Shown here: positions 25,169 through 36,330 of the stretch, one piece after another
Position numbering within the stretch: the first letter of the stretch is position 1
How the letters are laid out: every line of letters starts with the position of its first letter
Assembly (NCBI GenBank): GCA_008508345.1
Contig: QNGE01000431.1
Location: forward strand, 120,060-184,059
DNA from: Paragonimus westermani
Lineage: Eukaryota > Platyhelminthes > Trematoda > Plagiorchiida > Troglotrematidae
Length of the DNA stretch: 64,000 nucleotides
Direction: 5' to 3'
The notes under the pieces: generated by a model
Told to the model about the DNA's origin: nothing
Seen by the model: the letters and a program-made list of their open reading frames with translations, nothing else
The model's database searches: none
Translations under genes and position numbers: made by a program

Positions 25169-25450
25169 CAACGTAGAATGTGTCCTTGTTCAATTGTGAT
25201 TATTGCTTGAAGAGAATTACTGACTGCGTTGATTGATCGATTGATTGGAGAATTGCTGAGTGTGTGTGAAGTGTTGGTCGCAAGGGTTGTAACCGCAACA
25301 CGCAACATTCCAGTTGTACCAACTGGCTTATTCGCGTTAAATGGGGTGATTACGCTTGTGCCGGTTTTCAGCACCAAAATGTTTGAAACGTGATAATGAA
25401 AGGTGTTAGGAAGAAATATTAGCCCTGGTCGAGTTTCGTTTTTATGTATC
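25169..25450 (-). CDS. Exon of the large minus-strand gene
   Basis: The 282-nt open stretch begins after an acceptor ending GCATACAG and ends at donor TG|GTAATC, where the frame would read TAA. It takes in one base and leaves two, the same phase class as the exons at 45756-46238 and 7564-8202, so they can join without a shift. About 93 residues begin with IHKNETRPGLIFLPN, then become Thr/Asn/Ser-rich (TNTSHTLSNSPINRS), and end with TIEQGHILRW. No known domain is recognised. The reading frame also stays open upstream of the acceptor, so an earlier acceptor is possible. The intron to the previous exon would be about 3 or 20 kb, depending on whether 28653-28880 is real. Confidence 0.5.
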
Positions 25451-27439
25451 CTGTATGCATTTGCACAGTCACGACAAGATCAATACTTCGAATCAGGTTC
25501 AGCGAAGTGTGACCGATATCAATTGCGATTGTCCACTGACTGATCATTTAGTGTCGACCAGATATGTTTACGATGTGGATATCTGATAATAAATCCCATC
25601 CGCAGAATGTCTGCATTTAAATCAATGTGTTGGATGAAGATGCGTGTACAGAATTCGATTTTTAGCAGTCAGATTCAGCCGGCGATATAAAAAAATGTCA
25701 GGCCGTGCATGAAAAACCTCGCCTTTGCATTTTTCGCATAACTTACGTGTGCAATCGCAATTCATCCGTCTTGTGGCGTTATCCTGCGAACTTAAAACGC
25801 GAGAAAGCAGTTCGAAAACAAGCATTTCTGGAACCGAATGGAATCATATGGAGTGAACCTACTGAGGTCCAAAAATGAGTGTTGCATACATGTAAATTGG
25901 TTGGTGCATGAATTACGACAATTCGATCCCCCTGTTTGCAGTCCGCACTTTCCTCACCAGGCTAGCATTGCATCCCTATACTCTGCTCACCCCGTTTTTG
26001 TTTTATTGAACTAGTTTGTCACTAATCCCCTGTGGTGTGAATAGCCTCTCTTGATCTGGCCTATTCGCTGGACAGTTCAAATTTGACCTTGCTAGCCCGT
26101 TTCGGAACCCACCGATTTTGTTAAACGACACTGTGCTGATGAGAGACCAAGTTACACCCATTGTAATTACTTATGCTTTTCTTAAATAGCACCGTAAAAA
26201 TATTTTTTCTTTCGTTCTTTCAATTTAGAGTCTGTTTCCGGGCTAAGTGTAACGATCAGAAGTAGACTGTTAAACCATTAGTTGACGCATGATATTGGAT
26301 GGGTGTGAACCCTCAATTTGTCCGATTGCGTCAAATACTGGCGAGTGCTCAAAACTATTTGCCATATATAACGACGTTTATATCCCGAGAGGAACTGGCA
26401 ACAGCATGAAGGATTGAACAGAACACTACTGGTTTAAATCGCTAACAAACTCTCTATGGGATAAGTTTAAAACATACCGACAGAAAGCGTATTATTTGTT
26501 GACGGATCTGGTAGCATGTGGTCCGATCAGTGTCAAGGTGAGCGACCGGTTACCAGATTAATCGTTGTCCTGAAATGGCTTTCCCTGAAGACATATACTG
26601 AGCTCGAATTTTGTTTGTCACGAGCTATCACATCTTCACTACTATATAACACCAACCACAACCTGATTTGGCAAAATTTGGATGTAACAAGAATTCTCTT
26701 AATCAACGGTTACTTGTGGTCACTTTCCATTTTCCACCGCCGAACAATTAAGCATATCAAACATAAAAAATGTACTACTGAGGATCACAAGCACTCAATT
26801 CTCTGATGGGAAAAATACATATGAACACTGGCAACAAGCTATCTAGGTCGCTGTGTTCGTTGTACAGCCATGTTAAAAGCAGCATTGTATTTGTGATAGA
26901 CTTCGTTTCGAAGCATTCTCACGCAAGATGAAAACCTGTTCTACAGTCTTGTTATGCCTTTTGGCTATTATGCCTTTTCAAATTGGCTGAAACCAGTCGG
27001 CCATTAGTAGTCAACTTACATGCTAGTAAGCTTCAAACACGGCCTCACAGAGGGTTGGATCAGGGTTCTAGGGCCACTTGGTAAGTGGACAAACTTGGAG
27101 GCAGTGGGTGGACGAAGCGACCCAAGAGGAAAGAAAGTGTAACAGATGAGGAATGAAATTCGTACACAGTCCCACAATCCTAGTAGGCGCACCCCAAATG
27201 GTCCGATGGAGAAGTACCTCAACCGGCATTTTGACACCAACTAGCAGGTCGAAAATCCTGCACGCATCATTGTCAGAGGTAGTACTACATCAAAGGTTCT
27301 CGCCAATGATCACCTGTCATTCGTCTGCGAAGAAAAAATTAAGCTATGGCCAGGAAGAAAAGTAGGGTGAGAGGACCCAATAATAAGCGCATCTTTTCAA
27401 GTTGAAAATCATTCACATTTGGTAACAGGATTTTCATTC

Positions 27440-27603
27440 AGATCGACTTTCCAGTCGGGCCCTTTCGAAAAGGGGCATTAGACTGGAGTTTCTGTCTCAT
27501 TAGAGATTGTCAGTAGTGCATATCTTTGCTGCAGTCGGGACTAAAACTGTGGCCACAACTTCATGAGGCAACCATGTTAACCACTGAGCTAGTGACCTCA
27601 CAT
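27440..27603 (-). repeat. Second tRNA-derived SINE-like element
   Basis: On the minus strand it begins GAGGTCACTAGCTCAGTGG, with a good box A (TAGCTCAGTGGTTA) at 27592-27579. A degenerate box B-like AGTTTTAGTCCCGA follows near 27545-27532. The body continues past CTGCAGCAAAGATATGC to an internal hairpin-like CCCTTTTCGAAAGGG near 27468. The head differs from the 5-kb SINE, so it is a separate family. Confidence 0.5.
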
Positions 27604-27905
27604 TAGGCAGGACTGAGTTACCAAATCAGAACGCTCAACCACTTTTGCTTGTGAGCAACGATCAGGTTACCCGATCGTCTCGGGAGGAAACACAGTAACT
27701 GTCCTGTTGACTCCAGTTGACAACCCTACAATTAGGAATTCCGAGAGAGGTCGAAATCTTCGAGCCCGCTGAACCTCCTGTGTGATATTTCAGATTACTG
27801 TTGAGTACGTCTTTAGTCGGTCAACATCAAACACTTTACAGCTTACAAACGATTATCCGAGCTATAAGCGTTAGTAAGATCTCAAAAGGACTAACTGTTT
27901 GAAAC

Positions 27906-27953
27906 AATCATTTGTGAGATATCCGCACCAAATGTAGTACGAATGAAGTTGAA
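27906..27953 (+). repeat. Dispersed short repeat, copy 2
   Basis: It matches 11613-11660 in reverse complement over 48 bp with about five differences. It lies 27 bp from the large palindrome at 27980, so it may belong to the same insertion. Confidence 0.55.
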
Positions 27954-27979
27954 TAGTTTGGGCGTCGTGTTTAACATGT

Positions 27980-28171
27980 TATTGATAAACAGATTGGAAA
28001 TAACACAACGTTTCGAGCAAGTTGTAATACTTTACGTTTCAACCACCTCGGGTGGCCTTCCTCAGGAGTGTGGATCACAACACTCCTGAGGAAGGCCAAC
28101 CGAGGTGTTTGAAACGTAAAGTATTACAACTTGCTCGAAACGTTGTGTTATTTCCAATCTGTTTGCAATAA
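27980..28171. repeat. Near-perfect 190-bp palindrome with hammerhead-like cores
   Basis: Arms of about 91 bp (27980-28071 and 28080-28171) are almost exact reverse complements around an 8-base loop, GGATCACA. Differences are one short indel at the outer end and two to three substitutions near 28043 and 28100-28109. In each orientation an arm reads CTGAGGA, then a stem (GGCCACC-CGA-GGTGGTT in the left arm read on the minus strand), then GAAAC. That is the order CUGANGA, helix II, GAAA of a hammerhead ribozyme. Penelope-like elements are known to carry such motifs. Helix I/III and the cleavage site were not established. Confidence 0.8.
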
Positions 28172-28652
28172 TATTCTGCCGTTTGCATCTAAAGCAGACG
28201 TGGCTGATAAGGAAAGCTTCCGGTGAAGGGATTCTTTAAGTTAGAGGGTTCAAAAGAAACTCTGAGCCCGAAAGAGTCATAGTAAAATGAGAATTATTGG
28301 TAAACCACAGACAAGTGAGCAGTGATTTATTCCGAACGTGCGAAAATTATGCACACCTTTCGTCACCCAATAGCCGACTTCCATTAGTTGGCCAGAAAAA
28401 GTGAGCCTTAAAATGGCAAGGTACATTGTATACAGGAAATCTTATCAGTTATCATTTGCCGACTCTACCACAGCATTATTTGACCAGCAAATGTGAAGGT
28501 TAACTGGCGGTACAAACTTCAAAACCACCCGCTGTAAATCGACTGCGAAAGTTCATCTGACGTAATCACGTCCTCTCATCCTGCCTGAATACAAAAGCTG
28601 CAATCCGCTGCAACTGATATGTGCTTTATATCAACCCGGTCACTGACTATAC

Positions 28653-28880
28653 AGTAAATATGAATTACTCCTCTTATTATCAGTACGAAGCACCTTAGTT
28701 GTTAGTTGCGCTGGCGTGGCCATAACGGAACGACCAGAGGTATGAATCACTACCACGTGATGAGAAGGCGGTAATCTAGCCCTGCGTTTATTGTAGCCCA
28801 CGAAAGTCATGGGACTATACTCACCGGTGGCTGAGACTAACTTCAATAAGTAATTGTAGTGACAACGGAATGCACTGTTT
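28653..28880 (-). CDS. Candidate exon of the large minus-strand gene
   Basis: The acceptor is strong (TCTGTTCGCTCATCAG). The reading frame opens after one base and runs 75 codons with a basic, polar peptide (contains VGYNKRRARLPPSHHVVV). A donor CT|GTATAG would leave two bases and join in phase with the exon at 25169-25450. A stronger donor, CACCG|GTGAGT near 28824, would give a much shorter exon of about 56 nt, so the 3' limit is open. Phase agreement with both neighbours is the main support. The function is not recognised. Confidence 0.35.
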
Positions 28881-30283
28881 CTGATGAGCGAACAGATTTG
28901 TCGTAAGAAATCAGTTCCTTAATAACCACATGCGTCTTCTCAAATTCAGACGGATGTTTCACAGTGAGTAGCCGTCAGCCAGTTTCATTTTCAACAGAAC
29001 ACTGAACTGTACGTTCGTTCTCCAAAAGCCGATCTAAACTACACGGCAATGGTTTCCAAATTTTGTGCGGTAGAGATTCGTTGAAAAAGCGGGGCACTTG
29101 AGAACAGTACTCAAGCGCTCAGTATAGCAAACGAAATCAGTTAGTTACTAATGAGGGGCTTTTCCAAGAAAACAACACGATCTCAACTACGTTCGTATGA
29201 TAACTAAAGGGTACCAATAAGCTAGACAAAGCACAGCTATTTTGTTACTGCGAAAGGAAACGCTCTGCGAAAAACCTCTGTCCAACTCATGAAGCTGATC
29301 AAACTAACTTGCCTGCTCAACGACACTATTGTTTTGTCGATGTAAACTTCTAATTGTCCATTACCCATGCTTTAAATCCCCGTACAACTATCTAAGCCAG
29401 TGGAAGGCAAACATTTTCAGCCAAGGTGTCACGTGTTATGTCGTGCCGTTAGCCGCATCAAATTATAACGGTGGGTTCAAAGTATTTTTCATTTTATCTT
29501 CCACCTAGCTTCACGCGTACGAGCTCAACGGTTTTCTAACCACAATATAACTGACCTACTCAGTTCAAACACATTGGATGTAGACCGGAAAATGAACAGA
29601 AAACTAGACATGCTATTTAATATACTAATTGTAAAATCACATACCCCTTCAGAAATCACTGCAATGAGTGAGTTTGATCTAACCGCCCCCTCTTGTTAGT
29701 GTTAGGCTGACCACCACCTGGAGGAAATCGTAGACTTTCGTTTAGAGACGTTTGAAGCGTTGCAGGTCCTCTTTAATTTACTGATCTAACCTCACCTAAC
29801 TCACCTGACCTCTTACACTATTTCCCTTAGCAAACGATATCACTCTTCTTTGGAAATCGACATACAAATAAAAAATAAAACCAGCTGAGCTCACGTCTGG
29901 TGCTTCTTTCGAAAGGAGGCAGCTGGACAGAAACACAGGGAGTATTGGTTTGCCGACCGTTAATAAACATTATGTAACAAGTACCTGGTGTGCAGAATAT
30001 GTTCTGCCTGAGAGTCAGAAAGCTGAGCTCGTGGTCTGTTTTTGGGGGGAGCCGTTTGTCTACATACTTGCTGTCGAAAGTCAATGATATGTTTGGACTG
30101 CGAGTCAGATAGATTAACCAGTAGGCCCAGTTTGGCTCACGTGCTGTGGGTTGCCGAGCTCTGAAATTAACCCGTCCGCTGTGCGGATTTTTGGTTCGAC
30201 GAGTATGTCAGCTTGTTAACAATGTGAGCTAACGTAACACCTAAGCGTTCCAATTTTTGTGCTGACCACGTGACGAATGACAG

Positions 30284-30480
30284 CCAGAAGTTTGAGACGT
30301 TTTAGTGTCTTGTGCGATAGGCTAAATATGCACTTAAACGTGACCGAATTTCAACCGGAGGATTATGTTGCAATACTACGTGAAACCGATGACAGTGGAC
30401 AAGTCTTTCTTCACAAATGGAAGGAGCACAAATGGAAGGCAGTAGCTGTTACCTGGATTCAGGGTTGCTTCCTAACTTCA
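30284..30480 (+). CDS. Candidate exon, plus strand
   Basis: There are 65 open codons between acceptor GACGAATGACAG and donor TTCA|GTACGT, with two bases in and none out. The peptide looks folded (contains VTEFQPEDYVAILRETDD and KWKEHKWKAVAVTWIQ). It includes one N-x-T site and could be a beta-rich extracellular domain. An ATG at 30277 in the same frame would be a start only if this is a first exon. The family is not recognised. Confidence 0.3.
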
Positions 30481-31427
30481 GTACGTTTGTGTACTAAGTC
30501 TTCGTAAATCTTCCATCCACACGCAATAACTTTCAAAGATTTTGCCACTAATGCAAATCTGGGTCACAAAACGATCACACTGTTCTGAAGAGGTTAAAAA
30601 AATTAGCTGTTTGCATTGCTGAGTTGACAGCAACTTATAAACAGTTACCAATTGCGACAATACCTTTCCCCATCGAAACTCCCAAGTATTAGAAAAAACT
30701 TTGGTGTTCCCCTTAAGTCCTAGTTGATTAACTGCTTACCGCGGACGACACATTCCTATGCATCATTCCCTCATCCAGCCATCCAATGATCTGTTGAGTC
30801 TGCGTCCAAGTACGTTCTTTGTTCCTCAAAAGATCCGGTAAATTTCCTTGTTCCCATCCGCCTTCTCGATTTTTAGAAAAAACATTCGCTTTTCCAATAA
30901 GAAACGTAGTTTTGTAAGTTACTCCTGGAACATCACTGGTCGAATATTTATTTATCAGCCGAGAACATTTGGAGATGCTAGAACATCAGATGAATCGATA
31001 TAGACAAGTGTTGGTAACCCATAAGATAAACGGTGGACCAGAATTACGGGTGACAAAACCACACGATAGTTTAGATTAGACAACACCGGCTTTCCAAAGT
31101 GAATAACCACTCCACGTAAAAACTGTTTTGCTCTTGAGCTAAAGCACTTTGGCCGACATAAACAGTCCAACGGTTAATAAACAAACGAAAAACTTTACAT
31201 TACCATTTCCCATACAATCGGTCAGGAGAAGGGAGATTTCGACCTTCTTAGAGGTCAATACTGAGAAAAGAAACGAAAAAGATTCTCACCAAGGCGTGTG
31301 CTGCAATCTCATCGATGAGTTGAAACTGTGAGTTAAAAAGCTAACAAACGAAGCATCCGAAAAGCCATGGAACATCAAAGATATGAAAAAACGAAATGAT
31401 GTTTGCGTGCGACGTTTTAATTTTCAG

Positions 31428-31484
31428 TATGTTTCACAGGTAGCAGCAATGTGTAAACAAACTCGGATCTGCAAGCAGGATATT
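31428..31484 (+). CDS. Candidate 57-nt symmetric exon
   Basis: Acceptor TTTTAATTTTCAG and donor GATATT|GTGAGC bound 19 codons in phase 0, giving YVSQVAAMCKQTRICKQDI. The frame stays open beyond the donor to a TAA at 31593, so the exon could be longer. The phase fits the candidate exon at 30284-30480. Confidence 0.25.
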
Positions 31485-31861
31485 GTGAGCTTGCTCAACT
31501 TTCACCAGGCACTTGCCAGGAAGGCTTGGTTTACGGGAGAAGAAGCACCTCGGTGGAGTGGCAAAGCGTTTGACTTCGAAGAGGAAGCTGGCTAATGTAA
31601 ATGTTACGTACACCTAACCAGTAATTCACCTGATCCGAATCGTCAAAAAGGACCGGTAACCACCATGCCTAATACAGGGCCTGTAAATTTAGGCTGCTAT
31701 TCCACGCGAATTCACTTGCAGAAGTTTCCAGATATTTCTTCGACATACCAGTTAATATCCTTCAGGAGAGCGTTTCTTAAGTTGGATTTGCAGAAAACTT
31801 GTTGTTAAACCAACACACTATTTGTTTTAGCGTAGTACCTATTCCCTTTTGCTACGATCAG

Positions 31862-32082
31862 TTAACTACTTGCTTCGTCCGCTCACATACAAACCGTGTC
31901 AGCAACTAACACCGGACAAAGACAATATGATAAGTACAATTGTCGTCTCCGCTCATTTGGAGCAGCCTCGTTTTGATATTACGGAAAAAAGAAGTGATTT
32001 TCTCTTATGGATCCATGAAGGTGACTACAGTCTGGTTCAAGACATTCTGAACGTCTCAATAACGTATGCAAGCGGTCATTAA
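31862..32082 (+). CDS. Candidate exon or terminal exon, plus strand
   Basis: A strong acceptor (CTATTCCCTTTTGCTACGATCAG) opens 72 codons, two bases in, to TAA at 32080-32082. The peptide has a folded look (contains STIVVSAHLEQPRFDI and DFLLWIHEGDYSLVQDILN). A donor CATGAAG|GTGACT near 32022 could end it earlier. No family is recognised. Confidence 0.33.
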
Positions 32083-34199
32083 CGGAGTGCACGGTTAGTG
32101 CTCAAGCAATCCAGGCTGCGGTCGGGGTGCACACAAACTTGATTTAGTCTGACAAGATCAACGCTATATTTGATTTGGGGTGACAGAACCGATTCCAATC
32201 CCTACTAGAGTGTATGATTCCAAAAACTTTAACTCTCTACTAGGAGTACTTAATGCAAAAAGCCTTCACAAGACTTTAAGGTATGCGTCTGACAGGTTTT
32301 TATTCCTGAGCGGAATTAGGAAGAGATCGCAAGTGTACTAATCCATCCGCTTCATCAACGTCAAACTTAGGGTATATAACCTTGGGTTATTATATCAGGT
32401 TCAGATTAGATCCACAAAATCAAAAGCTGTTAGGCAGCCTGTGAATGAAACGTAACATATTGAAACTTGTTAAAAACGTTTTGATTGTCGTTCATACGTG
32501 TTAGTACACCATCTCATCCTTTACCTATTCCTCACGCAATAAAAATTAAGGTAACTGACGTGAAATTGGCTAAAATCTAAGAACTAGCAAATATTAAGTT
32601 TAGTTCTAGTCACTGTTGTTTCAGGGACAACTGACATATGCTGCTGGTATCACATCGACTAAGTCGATACTTACATAGAGGTATTACTCAGGTCCGAATC
32701 TCCGAGGCTGAATGAGTGTGAAAAATATCCAGGAAAATGAGTCATTGATGCCCCGGACAGTGACTACATGTTGCGCAAAAGCCGAAGCGAAACCGCCCGA
32801 CCACCAGACTGGCTCTCTGGGGTGCATTTGTCTGGCCACGTGTTTATGCTAATCGGGTACAAACGTGCAAAAGCGCTGGTTGGTTGACAAGCAAACCAAT
32901 AGGATTTGGGTGGTCCAGTCGACAGTTGACCGCATGAAATTTACCTATCAAGTCAGTTGCCGCGTTGTGCTGTTGTCTACACTTCATTGACCTAGCAAAC
33001 ACATAGGTGAAAGCAGATCAGACACTGTCATGAATGCACCAGAATTCTGTGTGTTAAGACATGTTACTACAAGGATATACCCTGTTTTTTTTAAACCCAT
33101 CTACTGACGTCCGTTTGAGGGAAAAGATTGCAACCCTAAACAATTGAAACTTCAGGTTATCCAGTGATAGACTGCGTTCATATACCAGAGTTACAAGGTT
33201 ACAGGACGGTCAGTCACTCGTTCATACTCACTGTGAACGGCTACTCAATCAACAGTTCATTAAGTTAGCCTAGGAGAAATCGATTGGTTTTACAATTCTT
33301 TATCAAGCCATATTGTAACTATGCACAGTGGAACCAGAATTGTGCACCAGTCAGGTGCTAATTCAGGTTGGTCCATTTTTAACGGATCAACGGTAAACGT
33401 TCCGCTCATTCGCTGAAAAATGGAACTTCTAAAGTAGTACAGTTGAGGGACATTCGGGACTGCGAAAGCTGTAGTTACCTAACTTAAAAGTCATCAGTTT
33501 CTAACGTGACACTGTGTTTAATGAGACCTGATTTCAAGAGACACATTGCAAGTTTGAAACCAAAAGTAACTCGAACTGCTTTCGGTAACCAGTTTACTAT
33601 ATATGTATATACGTTTACTCAGTGTGACAGAAGATTGTTCGTTTGAAAGTGTGTAGCAGTCAATTATGGATTTGTAATGTGATGTTCAGGAATGTGTTCT
33701 CTTTTGTGATCACGAATGCTGTGCTTGCCCACAATTTGTCAGCATCGGGTAAGCCAGTTTAAATCACACCGGGCTGAGGGTTTTGATGTTCTAATGATTG
33801 AAAATTTTAATATCCCCCCGAAACAACATTAACTTCACGATATAACTATACAAGTTCATATAATCAACCGAATGTTCGGATCTTACAAACTGCTCGCCTC
33901 AGCTTTGATGCACGAGCGTAAATAACCCAGTATCACATCATTGCAGGTTATAACGTTTCAGTATGCGAATAACCGTAAGATACCGTCTCTCACAGTCTTC
34001 TCACTGCATATCGAAATGAATCACATTTGAATCGTTACAATTCGGTTCAATGTTCAGTCAAAATTCGACTTCCTAGTTAACTGGCACCTAGTTGTGCCAA
34101 ACGAACTCTTATCGGTAATGTTGAAGTTTATTTTAATACCTTTTGTGCAGTTCACTAAGGCGTGCTTCCTGAAGCACCGATCTAGTTTAATAGCCCGAC
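32083..34199. other. Nothing recognised
   Basis: There are no open frames of note and a short TATATGTATATA run near 33600. Presumed intron or intergenic. Confidence 0.45.
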
Positions 34200-34770
34200 G
34201 ACTGACTTAAGGGGTACAATCACCAACATCACCATCAGCAGCAACACAATCACCCTCACCATAGACGGCAATACATTAGCGGTGTCCACTGATAGTTAAT
34301 TGCCACATAACCGTGAAGAATAAAGCAAACCCTGTACAAGAAGAGAAGGAAAGAGGGGAAAAGGAACCTAACTACTATGGAGAGCAACGTTTATATTCAA
34401 TAATGCTACATCAAGGTGCCTACACCTTGCAAGCAAACAGTCTACCTGTAAGTGAAATTAAGACGTCACCAGCAACACAGCTTCCTTACGGCTTTCACTG
34501 CACCGCGTCATCAAATGCACTCACTTCACAGACAGCTTGACCAAACAACGACAACATTCACGCCACTGAGCTCGGTCAGCCGCCAGCTCAACTAACGTCT
34601 TCACCCACCGACTGTGTGTGTCGCCAAGGCCCCAGCCCGGGAGACGAACCCAATCGACGGTGACCAACCCTTCGTGAACGATTTCATTTATGTACTCCAG
34701 GTCATCATTTGCTCATACTGCACCTCACGGTAGTCGGCCGCAGCGCCATCAAAAATTGCACAATGTGGTA
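34200..34770. other. CAN-rich, compositionally distinct block
   Basis: It starts with a degenerate CAC/CAA/CAT trinucleotide run (34221-34264). It continues through a purine-rich stretch (GAAGAGAAGGAAAGAGGGGA near 34340) into a GC-richer part. The 75-codon frame at 34313-34540 is Gln/Ser/Thr-rich with no splice support. It looks like an old interspersed repeat, but no second copy lies in this window. Confidence 0.35.
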
Positions 34771-35419
34771 GGTGACTAGCTGGTATCACTAATACATGAC
34801 TTAACTATCTAAGTCGGTGAAAACACAAAAAGCGAAGGAAGGAACTCGTTTGACAATCAGTACCAAAAACCAGCTTCCCAACCTTTTCGTTGCTCAATCA
34901 TTGTGAGCAATCGGACACAGACATCGATGATCAAATATCATATCACGTCTTCTACCCTGAGTGGTCATGTTTCGCCATCGTAATGTCGTCTTACATACGA
35001 GACCCTCAAGCCTCAAAGAGATGCCTCTCTGTATCCACTTCTATTTTATAATGAAACTTATGGACTCGAAGGAATAGGTGGAAAAGACTAACGGTTTGTG
35101 TACGATTATTTATTTAGCTGAAGACGAAATTATGTGTGGCTGATTCAAAAAAGAATGTGGTAGAGGTGACTTTGCGTGGGGTTATAGTTTTTAGGCACGA
35201 TGTGACCTAAACATTTTAACATCTGTTGCTTATATACACCTTTAACAGAATCGCCAAAACTTTGATATAAAGCACTCTAATACATCCGTTCCAAGTTGAC
35301 TGCATATAAGATGGCTTATGGTATTATATATTTCCTAGTTTGCAGTTACGCACATATATGTATATATGTAAAGTGATCGAAAAAAGGGGCACACGCTGAG
35401 TAGTTGGCGATTTATTGTG

Positions 35420-36330
35420 ACGTTTCAAATCCACACTAGGATCAGTCATCGAACAAATAAGTGTCTCGGACTGAGAATGTTCTGCCGCTCACCATGTCTG
35501 TCACTCCTCGTTCTTAGTTTCAGTGTCAACGATGCTGACGTAGTGGCTGTCTGTCTAAGTGTAGAGAGTTTCCAGTACAAACCGTTCCCGTTTCATTTTC
35601 GCCTGCGCGACCACTTTTGTATGGTTTATGTTAACCTCGTAACCTGTGTCCGCGCAGTGGTGCCGCAATTGTGATCTAGGGTCGGCTCGTCACATCGCTA
35701 CTTTGTGTTCGTGCATGCATGTGCGCATATATTTTTGGTCGCACCTGGGGCATGAAAGCGCTTAGATCACGCCAGAATGTTCGTGTGATTCTACATGAGC
35801 CTTAGCGTCCACCGAATCGGAACGGAGTGTTGAGTTTGGTTTGTGTGATATTTGGATGCCCGGAGGTTGGAGCAAACTTTGTACTGCTCCAGATGTGCCA
35901 TGAATATACGGCACTGTCATTCGTGTTCTAGGTTTTGCACGTTCACCTCCTGTGGACTCTCTGATAGATGCCTTTATGAAACTACTGGTGTATCCATTGG
36001 AAGCAAACAGCTTAAACAGGTGTTTTGTTCTTGTCTTCTGAGTTCGGGCGAGCTACATTGCGTGTCTGCGCGTCGAAGTAATGTTCGCACGTGGCTTTTG
36101 ATATAACAGGCTGCCATCGAATCCGAGAATGACATCAGATGTTGTCGGTTTACGATAGACAGTGGTGTTCAGTTCGCCGTCAGGTCGTCTTATGATCAAG
36201 AGAGACGTCAGGCATGAGTTCTCTTCTTCTTCGCGTATAAAGGTTATCCCGTCTAGTACGTTGTTCAGACAGCTGTGGAACTGGTCAAGCTCAGTCTGAG
36301 GCATATGTCTTCCGTATATCAAAGCCACAC
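35420..36330 (-). pseudogene. Penelope-like retroelement relic: RT end, linker and GIY-YIG domain, frame-broken
   Basis: In order on the minus strand, 36328-36053 holds an RT segment with the signature LNTTVYRKPTTSD. A shift to another frame follows at about 36050, then an RT-to-linker segment around 35900-35830 (LGI-like PPGIQISHKPNSTLR). Then come GIY-YIG-like remains around 35790-35600, with CPRCDQKYM, HEHK and HHCADTGYEVN. At 35455-35425 there is a stem-loop preceded by CTGA and followed by TTTGAAACG, resembling a hammerhead remnant. Stops and frameshifts break every segment, so it is dead. RT and GIY-YIG act in target-primed insertion in intact elements. Confidence 0.8.
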
